From positions 2,046,001 to 2,110,000 of the forward strand of contig NZ_CP044065.1 of NCBI RefSeq assembly GCF_008693385.1: 64,000 bases of DNA. The letters are read 5' to 3'. The notes under the pieces are model-generated. The model was not told the DNA's origin, made no database searches, and saw only the letters and a program-made list of their open reading frames with translations. This DNA comes from Cupriavidus pauculus. Lineage in GTDB: Bacteria; Pseudomonadota; Gammaproteobacteria; Burkholderiales; Burkholderiaceae. The position numbers and the translations under genes are program-made. Shown piece by piece: positions 56,530 to 64,000 of this stretch (position 1 is its first letter; each line of letters begins with the position of its first letter).

Positions 56530-56555
56530 GGCGAGGGCAACTGCCCTCGCCTTTT
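56530..56555 (+). terminator. Terminator after the second Bug gene
   Basis: A 9-bp stem GGCGAGGGC/GCCCTCGCC (56530-56538 with 56543-56551) is followed by TTTT. It also lies just beyond the convergent ggt stop at 56574. Confidence 0.75.
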
Positions 56556-56573
56556 CATTTCCGGAGCGCGCGC

Positions 56574-58481
56574 TCAGTCCGCGAGCGCCACGCCTTCGCG
56601 GCGCGGGTCGGCGCCGCCGGCCCAGACGGGCTTGCCGTCACGCGTCTTGCGCACGATGGCCTGCGTGCCGCTCGTCATCTCGATCTCCGCCACCTGATGG
56701 CCGCGCTGGCGCAGCGCCTCGGCCAGTTGCGGCGTCACGAGTCCCTTCTCGAGTTCGGTGGGGCCGTTGCGGCTGCCGAAGTTCGCCATGCCCACGGCGT
56801 TCTGCACATCCATGTCCCAGTCGAGCAGGCCCACGAGCGTCTTCGACACGTACTCGATGATCTGCGAGCCGCCCGGCGATCCGAGCGTGGCGACGAGGCG
56901 GCCGCTTTCGCGATCGAACACGAGCGTCGGCGCCATCGACGAGCGCGGACGCTTGCCCGGCTGCACGCGGTTCGCGATCGGCTTGCCGTTCTCGCTCGGC
57001 GTGAACGAGAAGTCCGTGAGCTGATTGTTGAGCATGAAGCCGCGCACCATGATGTGCGACCCGAAATACGACTCGATCGTCGTGGTCATCGAGATCGCGC
57101 CGCCGCGGTCATCCACCGCGACGATCTGCGACGTCGAGATACGCGGCGGCGAAGGGTCCGGCGCGAACGCGACCTTGGTGCCGGCCGGCACGCCCGGCTG
57201 CGCCTTGCCCATGCTCTTGTCGCCGATCAGCCCGGCACGTTCGGCCAGATACGACGGGTTGACGAGGCCGGCGACATCGACGGGCACGAAGTCGGCGTCG
57301 GCCACGTAGAGGCCACGGTCGGCATACGCGAGGCGATCGGCTTCCGAGATCGCGTGCACGGCGAGCGGATCCGCTTCCATCAGCGCGGGCGTGTTGACCT
57401 GACGCGGCTTGAGGCTGGCCAGCGCATAGCGCGGGTCACGTTTCTCGAGCGCCTCCAGCGTGCCCAGAATCTGCGCGATGGCGATGCCGCCCGACGACGG
57501 CGGCGGCATGCCGCACACCTTCCACTGCTTGTAGTCCGTGCAGACCGGCTTGCGTTCGACGGCCTTGTACTGCATCAGGTCCTTCGCCGACAGGCTCCCC
57601 GGATTCGGATGACCGTTGACCTTCGTGACGATCTCCTGCGCGATCGGGCCCGTGTAGAGCGCGTTGGGCCCGCGGCGCGCGATCTGGCGCAGCGTCTGCG
57701 CGAGCTGCGGGTTCTTGATGATCGTGCCGACCGGCTTGGCCTTGCCCTGCGCGTCCAGGAAGTACGCCGTCATTTCCGGCGAGCCGCCCATGAACTTGTC
57801 GGCGGCGACCTGCGTGTAGAGGCGCGGCGACATCGGGAAGCCGCCCTCCGCGAGCTTGATCGCGGGCTGGAACAGGCGGGCCCATGGCAGGCGGCCATGC
57901 TGGCGGTGCGCCAGTTCGAGCGCGCGCAGCACGCCGGGCGTCCCGACCGAGCGGCCGCCGATCTGGCCTTCGGAGAACTCCATCGGCTTGCCGTCGGGAC
58001 GCATGAACAGGTTTTCCGTCGCGCCGGCCGGCGCGGTCTCGCGGCCGTCGAAGGCCTGCACGCGCTTGCCGTCCCAGTACATGATGAACGCCCCGCCGCC
58101 GATGCCCGTGGCCTGCGGCTCGACGAGCGTCAGCACGGCCTGCATGGCGACGGCCGCGTCGATCGCGGACCCGCCCGCACGCAGGATCTCGCGGCCGGCT
58201 TCCGTCGCCAGCGGATTCGCGGCGGCGGCCATATGGCGCTGACCGTAGATGGTGCTCATCCCCGGCCGATAACCGGAGGACACCTCGGGCGCCGGGGGCA
58301 GCCCGGCGGTGGAAGCCTGCGGCGCCGCCGTGGCCGGGGCGGCAGTCTGCGCGGCACCGGTGCCGTCCGCGGACTTGTCCGTCGTGCCGCAGGCGCTGAG
58401 CGCGGCGGCAATGGCTAGCGCCAGCGTCGCGCGCCAGAGGGTGTTATTCGTCTTCTTGCTCTCGTTTGCCGCGTCGGACAT
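56574..58481 (-). CDS. ggt: Gamma-glutamyltransferase family lipoprotein
   Basis: This 635-residue Ntn hydrolase cleaves gamma-glutamyl bonds (glutathione and related) after autoproteolysis. The large-subunit motif is IDAAVAMQAVLTLVEPQATGIGGGAFIMYWDG. The presumed processing site is the Thr in RISTSQIVAVDDRGGAISMTTTIES, where E. coli has TTH. The small-subunit motif is MLNNQLTDFSF, then LGSPGGSQIIEYV. The signal ends in LSAC, so the enzyme is predicted to be a lipoprotein anchored in the envelope, unlike the soluble periplasmic E. coli enzyme. The ATG at 58481 opens MSDAANESKKTNN. Confidence 0.92.
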   Translation of the reverse strand: MSDAANESKKTNNTLWRATLALAIAAALSACGTTDKSADGTGAAQTAAPATAAPQASTAGLPPAPEVSSGYRPGMSTIYGQRHMAAAANPLATEAGREILRAGGSAIDAAVAMQAVLTLVEPQATGIGGGAFIMYWDGKRVQAFDGRETAPAGATENLFMRPDGKPMEFSEGQIGGRSVGTPGVLRALELAHRQHGRLPWARLFQPAIKLAEGGFPMSPRLYTQVAADKFMGGSPEMTAYFLDAQGKAKPVGTIIKNPQLAQTLRQIARRGPNALYTGPIAQEIVTKVNGHPNPGSLSAKDLMQYKAVERKPVCTDYKQWKVCGMPPPSSGGIAIAQILGTLEALEKRDPRYALASLKPRQVNTPALMEADPLAVHAISEADRLAYADRGLYVADADFVPVDVAGLVNPSYLAERAGLIGDKSMGKAQPGVPAGTKVAFAPDPSPPRISTSQIVAVDDRGGAISMTTTIESYFGSHIMVRGFMLNNQLTDFSFTPSENGKPIANRVQPGKRPRSSMAPTLVFDRESGRLVATLGSPGGSQIIEYVSKTLVGLLDWDMDVQNAVGMANFGSRNGPTELEKGLVTPQLAEALRQRGHQVAEIEMTSGTQAIVRKTRDGKPVWAGGADPRREGVALAD

Positions 58482-58678
58482 GCCGCTCTCCTGGGGGGAA
58501 GAATGAGGGCGATTGTAGCGGCTTGGGCCGCGTATGGCGGCGGGTTTCGACGCGGACGGCGCGGTGGGTTCGTGCAGCGCGCGCGGATCACAACGTAAAT
58601 AAATGTTTGCATGCTGGCCCGCCTTTCGTTGAATCCCTAACATCGTCCGGTTTTTGTCTTACCGGGGATACATTTGTG

Positions 58679-59854
58679 ATGGGCCGCTCCACGCCGTTGA
58701 TTTCGCGCCGTTTTTTCGTCTTGCCGTTTGCCTTGCCGCTCGCTGTCAGCGCGGCCGCGTTGCTCGCCGCCTGTGGTGGCGGGGGCGACGAGGGCGGTGC
58801 CGCGCCGCAGGCCGCGGCGTCCACCGCGAGTCCAGGCATGGGTGCGGGCACGGGCACGGCCGCGCAGGCGTCCACCGCCGTGCCGGGGGCCCCGTCTCCC
58901 GCCACCACGACAGCGCGCGCGTGCTACACGGTCACGGGCAACGCTGCCGCGCCGGTGACGGGCGCGATCGGCGTGCTGCCGGCGCGCGGCACGGGCGTGT
59001 CGGGCTATCGCGTGCTCGACGACGCGCGTAGCGCGGGGCTCTGCTATGCCAACTATCGCCGCGAGCAGGTGGGCCTGCCGCCGCTGACCGCGCGCGATGC
59101 GCTCGGGACCTCCGCGCAGAATCACACCGCGTACATGCTCGCCAGCCAGACGCTCACGCATGACGAGACGTCGGGGGCGCCGGGCTTCACCGGCGCGACG
59201 GCGAACGGGCGGATTCAGGCCGTGTATCCGACCAGCGCCACCGCCGAGGTGGTGGCGACGGGCAATCGCTGGACCTCGGCCGCGGGGGCCAATCTGTCGA
59301 TGACGCCAAAGGATGCGCTGGTCGTCGATCTGATCAACGCGCCCTTCCACCGCGCGGCGCTGCTCGGCAGCTACGGTTCGGCAGGCAGCGGCTTCGCTGA
59401 AAGCGTCGGTGCCGGCAGCAATGGCGGTACGTCGGCGAGCTACTACCAGACCATCGACCTTGCCGATGCCAGCAAGGGTGGCGCGGACAATCTGATGGTG
59501 GCGTATCCGTACGACGGCCAGGCCGATGTGCCGGCCAGCTGGGTCAACAACGAGAGTCCCAATCCGGCGCCGGCCTACGCGGGCCAGACGATCGGCTATC
59601 CGGTCACGCTGCAGGCCATCGACACGGCGCTGGCGTTCAACGCGGACACGTTCACGATAACCGATGCGCAGGGACGCAACGTGCCTTGCGAGAAGGTCGA
59701 TGCGCGAACCGCCGGCATGTCGGGCGCCGCGCGCGGACTGGCGATGTGCACGCCGACCGCACCGCTGGCCAGCGGGACGCGCTACAGCGTCACGGTGACG
59801 GGAACGCTCGGCGGACAGGGCGTCAACCTGAACTGGTCGTTCACGACGCTGTAG
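58679..59854 (+). CDS. CAP/SCP-domain lipoprotein with Ig-like C-terminal domain
   Basis: This 391-residue secreted protein has a signal ending in the lipobox LLAAC and a Gly/Ala/Thr-rich linker. A CAP domain follows: LCYANYRREQVGLPPLTARDALGTSAQNHTAYMLASQTLTHDE, with family histidines, then ANGRIQAVYPT and INAPFHRAALLGSYGSAGSGFAES. The C-terminal part (about 290-391) looks like a Big/Ig-type domain ending GVNLNWSFTTL. Bacterial CAP proteins have no agreed function. The start at 58679 follows ggt divergently. Its last 14 bases overlap the convergent LysR gene. Confidence 0.88.
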   Translation: MGRSTPLISRRFFVLPFALPLAVSAAALLAACGGGGDEGGAAPQAAASTASPGMGAGTGTAAQASTAVPGAPSPATTTARACYTVTGNAAAPVTGAIGVLPARGTGVSGYRVLDDARSAGLCYANYRREQVGLPPLTARDALGTSAQNHTAYMLASQTLTHDETSGAPGFTGATANGRIQAVYPTSATAEVVATGNRWTSAAGANLSMTPKDALVVDLINAPFHRAALLGSYGSAGSGFAESVGAGSNGGTSASYYQTIDLADASKGGADNLMVAYPYDGQADVPASWVNNESPNPAPAYAGQTIGYPVTLQAIDTALAFNADTFTITDAQGRNVPCEKVDARTAGMSGAARGLAMCTPTAPLASGTRYSVTVTGTLGGQGVNLNWSFTTL

Positions 59855-60788
59855 GGTTCTCGGGCGGCGTACCGCCCAGCGACTGCATCACCGCGAGCAG
59901 CTGTTCCCGCAGCCACCGGTTCGCCCCATCGTTCTCTCCCCCGCCATGCCAGTACAGATGCAGTTCGAGCGCCGGCACGGCGAACGGTAGCGAGAGGATG
60001 CGGTTCGCATAAGGCTCGTTGGCAATGCGCGCATAGCGCAACGGCAACGTGGCCAGCAGATCGGTGGTACTGACCACGCGGCAGGCGCCCGCATAGTGCT
60101 GGCACCGTAGCCGCACGCGTCGCGTCAGGCCCATGCGGTGCAGGGCCTGATCCTCGAGCCCCGCGCCACGGCGCCGTGACGATACATGCAGGTGCTCGGC
60201 CGCAAGGTAGCGCTCGAGCGTCAGTTCCTTCTTCACCAGCGGATGGTCGCGCCGCGCCAGCACCACCATCGGGTCCGACATGAACGCCGCGTGGTGGATC
60301 GCCGGCGACACCGGCAGCAGGATATCGATGGCCGCGTCGAGCGTGCCCGCCAGCAACTCCGACTCCATCTCGCGCCGGTCGAAGCGGATCACCGCGATAT
60401 CGACGTGCGGCGCCAGCGCCGTGACGCGCGCCATCAGCGGCGGCAGCAGCGTCGACTCCAGCGCATCGCGCATGCCGATCGTGAAGCGCCGCACCGTGGC
60501 CGTCGGATCGAAATGCGGCGTGTCCTGCAGCGTCCGCGCGAACGACTGCAACGCCCCGCGCACCTCGCCCGAGAGCGAGCGCGCGAGCGGGGTCGGCGCC
60601 ATCCCCTGCCCCCGCCGCTCGAACAGCGGATCGTCGAACAGCGTGCGCAGCCGCCCCAGCGCATGGCTGACCGCGGGCTGCGTCAGATTGAGCTGGCGCG
60701 CGGCCGCGGTGATGCTGCCCTCGCTGTAGATGGCGTCGAACACCACGAAGAGGTTGAGGTCGATCCGGGATAGCTGCATGCGGGCCAT
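59841..60788 (-). CDS. LysR-family regulator
   Basis: This 315-residue LTTR has a winged helix-turn-helix at about residues 6-65 (LSRIDLNLFVVFDAIYSEGSITAAARQLNLTQPAVSHALGRLRTLFDDPLFERRGQGM in family terms). The effector domain is of the NodD/NahR-like kind. It is divergent from the acyl-CoA dehydrogenase gene, with a 126-base gap that holds a perfect 6-5-6 inverted repeat, so it probably controls that gene. Its 3' end overlaps the CAP gene by 14 bases. Confidence 0.93.
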   Translation of the reverse strand: MARMQLSRIDLNLFVVFDAIYSEGSITAAARQLNLTQPAVSHALGRLRTLFDDPLFERRGQGMAPTPLARSLSGEVRGALQSFARTLQDTPHFDPTATVRRFTIGMRDALESTLLPPLMARVTALAPHVDIAVIRFDRREMESELLAGTLDAAIDILLPVSPAIHHAAFMSDPMVVLARRDHPLVKKELTLERYLAAEHLHVSSRRRGAGLEDQALHRMGLTRRVRLRCQHYAGACRVVSTTDLLATLPLRYARIANEPYANRILSLPFAVPALELHLYWHGGGENDGANRWLREQLLAVMQSLGGTPPENPTAS

Positions 60789-60813
60789 TCTGTCACGGAA
60801 TGCAGGACATTGA

Positions 60814-60830
60814 TACTGGCAAATCCAGTA
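60814..60830. promoter_or_regulatory. Candidate LysR operator upstream of the acyl-CoA dehydrogenase
   Basis: TACTGG-CAAAT-CCAGTA is a perfect inverted repeat (6-5-6) in the gap between the LysR gene start (60788) and the dehydrogenase start (60915). Position and form are typical of LysR recognition sites. Confidence 0.55.
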
Positions 60831-60914
60831 AATTCATTTCTCTTATTACATGCCATCGGGTAGAGTGGCCCAATCGCTGAAAGCCGACGCGCTGAGCGCA
60901 GACGAGGAGACGCC

Positions 60915-62177
<1,263 letters not shown>

Positions 62178-62265
62178 AAACCCCGTCCGCCACAGGCCTA
62201 TTCCTTCCGTGCTCTAATCGGCGATCCATTTCAGTCAGGCACTGCGCCACCGAGGAGAGCACGGA

Positions 62266-62958
62266 ATGATCGACGTCTATACGTGGGCGACGCCCAACGG
62301 CCACAAGGTCCACATCATGCTCGAGGAATGCGGCCTCGCGTACAAGGCCCATCCGATCAATATCGGCGCCGGCGACCAGTTCGGCGAAGACTTCCTCGCG
62401 ATCAGTCCCAACAACAAGATTCCCGCGATCGTCGATCCGGACGGTCCCGACGGCCAGCCGATCTCGCTGTTCGAGTCCGGCGCCATCCTGCTCTATCTCG
62501 CCAGCAAGACCGGCAAGTTCCTGCCCGAGGACGTGCGCGGCAAGTACGAGGCCCTGCAATGGCTGATGTTCCAGATGGGCGGCGTGGGCCCGATGCTCGG
62601 CCAGGCGCACCACTTCCGCATCTACGCGCCCGAGAAGATCGAATACGCGGTCAATCGCTATACCAACGAGGCCAAGCGTCTCTACGGCGTGATCGACAAG
62701 CGGTTGTCCCAACATCCGTGGCTTGCAGGCAACAGTTACTCGATTGCCGATATCGCAACGTTCCCGTGGCTGCGCAGCTGGAAGAACCAGGGCATCGAGC
62801 TCGAGGATTATCCCCATCTGAAGCGCTGGTTTGATACCATCGCCGCGCGGCCCGCCGTTCAGCGCGGCGTGGAGGTGCTCGCCGCCGAACGCCGCCCGCA
62901 GCATGACGAGAAGGCGCGCGAAATGCTTTTCGGCGCCACGCAGTACCAGCGCAGATAA
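62266..62958 (+). CDS. Glutathione S-transferase family protein, YfcG/nu-class-like
   Basis: This 230-residue GST-fold protein has the YfcG/Ure2-type start MIDVYTWATPNGHKVHIMLEECGLAYKAHPINIGAGDQFGEDFLAISPNNKIPAIVD, ESGAILLYLASKTGKFLP, and the helical-domain motif LAGNSYSIADIATFPWLRSW. Members of this group are disulfide-bond reductases using glutathione. GAGGAG-like sequence precedes the ATG at 62266. It is downstream of the acyl-CoA dehydrogenase by 88 bases on the same strand, and may share its transcript. Confidence 0.93.
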   Translation: MIDVYTWATPNGHKVHIMLEECGLAYKAHPINIGAGDQFGEDFLAISPNNKIPAIVDPDGPDGQPISLFESGAILLYLASKTGKFLPEDVRGKYEALQWLMFQMGGVGPMLGQAHHFRIYAPEKIEYAVNRYTNEAKRLYGVIDKRLSQHPWLAGNSYSIADIATFPWLRSWKNQGIELEDYPHLKRWFDTIAARPAVQRGVEVLAAERRPQHDEKAREMLFGATQYQRR

Positions 62959-63083
62959 GGCCCGATCGGCGACGATCGCGGCCGTGGGTGGGGCTGACAC
63001 CGATAGAACGGGGACCTATAGGTTGTCGTGACGGTCAGGCCAAAACCCTTAGTCTCTGAGCGACTTAAAATCCACAATGGCTC

Positions 63084-63479
63084 ATGACTGGCGATCCTCT
63101 CAAGCTATTCGGCCGACATCTCACGTGGTTGCGCAAGCAACGCGGCTGGTCGCAGGAAGCGCTGTCGCTGGAAAGCGGACTGGCGCGATCATATCTGAGC
63201 GGCATCGAGCGCGGCACGCGGAACGTCGCGCTCTACAACATCTGCACGCTCGCCGATACGCTCGGCGTGCCGCCGCCGGAGATGCTCGACTTCTCGAAGC
63301 ACACGGACGAAACCGACTCCGACGAACCGCGCTCGCCGTTCGATCCGGAATCGTCTCCGGCCGTGCAGGCGACGCTGCGCTATATGGCCGCGCTCGACGA
63401 CTCCGAGCAGGATGTCGTGGCGGCCGTGGCGCGCGCCCTCGCCAAGAAGAACGCGCGACGCCCTGCGGAAGATAACTGA
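63084..63479 (+). CDS. XRE-family helix-turn-helix regulator
   Basis: This 131-residue protein has an N-terminal XRE/Cro HTH (FGRHLTWLRKQRGWSQEALSLESGLARSYLSGIERGTRNVALYNICTLADTLGVPPPEML in family terms) and a short C-terminal tail without a known sensor domain. It is a likely DNA-binding repressor of unknown targets. A 10-base palindrome ACCTATAGGT lies at 63014-63023, 61 bases upstream, and could be its own operator. No clear ribosome site precedes the ATG. It is convergent with ureG, with 22 bases between stops. Confidence 0.88.
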   Translation: MTGDPLKLFGRHLTWLRKQRGWSQEALSLESGLARSYLSGIERGTRNVALYNICTLADTLGVPPPEMLDFSKHTDETDSDEPRSPFDPESSPAVQATLRYMAALDDSEQDVVAAVARALAKKNARRPAEDN

Positions 63480-63501
63480 GAACGGCGTTTCAACGACCGT
63501 T

Positions 63502-64000
63502 TCAAACCCCAAGCATGCCCTGGCGTTCGATGAATGCCACGACTTCCGCCAGGCCCTGCCCCGACTTCACGCTGCCCATCACGAACGGGCGCTCGCCGCG
63601 CATCTTGCGCGTATCGCTCTCCATGATCTCCAGGTTCGCGCCGACGTACGGCGCGAGGTCGGTCTTGTTGACCACGAGCAGATCGGACTTCGTAATGCCC
63701 GGGCCGCCCTTGCGCGGAATCTTCTCGCCGCCAGCCACGTCGATCACGTAGATCGTCAGATCGGACAGCTCCGGGCTGAACGTCGCGGCCAGATTGTCGC
63801 CGCCCGATTCGATGAACACGACGTCGGCATCGGGAAATTTCGCCAGCATGCGATCGACGGCTTCGAGGTTGATCGACGCATCCTCGCGAATCGCCGTATG
63901 CGGGCAGCCGCCCGTTTCCACGCCCATGATGCGCTCGGCCGGCAACGCGCCGGAGATCGTCAGCAGGCGCTGGTCTTCCTTCGTATAAATGTCGTTGGTG
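63502..64000 (-). CDS. ureG: Urease accessory GTPase UreG (5' end outside window)
   Basis: The C-terminal 165 residues or so of UreG are present. This GTPase delivers nickel to urease with UreD/E/F. Landmarks are the CPH nickel motif in [89 protein letters not shown] (G4 motif NKTD), and [30 protein letters not shown]. The gene enters from the right edge on the minus strand. The rest of the ure cluster should lie beyond 64000. Confidence 0.96.
   Translation of the reverse strand, partial: TNDIYTKEDQRLLTISGALPAERIMGVETGGCPHTAIREDASINLEAVDRMLAKFPDADVVFIESGGDNLAATFSPELSDLTIYVIDVAGGEKIPRKGGPGITKSDLLVVNKTDLAPYVGANLEIMESDTRKMRGERPFVMGSVKSGQGLAEVVAFIERQGMLGV

Overview
The window is GC-rich, densely packed chromosomal DNA from a beta-proteobacterium of the Burkholderiaceae, most like Cupriavidus/Ralstonia. 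The evidence is an intracellular PHB depolymerase whose Cys183/Asp355/His388 spacing matches the Ralstonia eutropha enzyme, several Bug/TctC receptors, a complete isc operon, an rnfB-nth pair, and yhdP-nit-tldD synteny. Most of it is core genome. I saw no insertion sequence, prophage, CRISPR array, tRNA or rRNA.

Layout. 1-136 is the end of lysS, followed by a glycine-zipper envelope protein. 1105-6919 (minus) is the isc iron-sulfur operon (iscR-iscS-iscU-iscA-hscB-hscA-fdx-iscX). It has two IscR-type sites at its promoter and an intrinsic terminator between iscA and hscB. 7150-9817 (minus) holds two small unknown proteins and uvrB. 9962-14989 holds an aromatic aminotransferase, phaZ, a TetR regulator, an orphan RnfB-like ferredoxin and nth. 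15011-19397 holds a RutE-like reductase, a DUF1841 protein, a phospholipase A, a small lipoprotein, a thioredoxin-like protein, grpE and a small membrane protein. 19445-25409 holds hslR, hemH, hrcA, nadK, recN and a lipoprotein. 25479-27869 is a subtilisin-like protease with a GlyGly-CTERM tail facing a rhombosortase-like rhomboid protease. 27899-37677 holds glnE, yhdP, a nitrilase-family amidase and tldD. 37678-39164 is aroG, preceded by what reads as a complete Phe/Tyr attenuator. 39211-45903 holds two cytochromes c, a MoxR ATPase/GNAT/VWA set, and a LysR/Bug/N-formylglutamate amidohydrolase set. 46257-50958 holds a Ser/Lys-tailed lipoprotein, an M14 carboxypeptidase, yaaA, a PIN protein and a methionine-type aminotransferase. 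50985-62958 is a catabolic region: two GSTs, 3-hydroxyacyl-CoA dehydrogenase, enoyl-CoA hydratase, an ACAD10/11-type kinase, a Bug receptor, a gamma-glutamyltransferase, a CAP-domain protein, a LysR regulator and an ACAD11-type acyl-CoA dehydrogenase. The window ends with an XRE regulator and the 3' part of ureG.

How genes work together. The isc genes build Fe-S clusters, which RnfB, Nth, Fdx and IscR itself use. grpE, hrcA and hslR form a loose heat-shock neighbourhood. The lipoprotein at 24942, the protease at 25479 and the rhombosortase at 27240 look like one surface-protease module: a free prodomain-like lipoprotein, the protease, and the enzyme that would process the protease C-terminus. 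The kinase at 54199 and dehydrogenase at 60915 resemble the two halves of ACAD10/11, which together with the neighbouring beta-oxidation genes suggests hydroxy-acyl-CoA catabolism.

The strongest regulatory find is the aroG leader: a 23-codon peptide with Phe-Tyr-Phe-Tyr-Phe-Phe in a row and three mutually exclusive pairings, ending in a terminator ahead of DAHP synthase.
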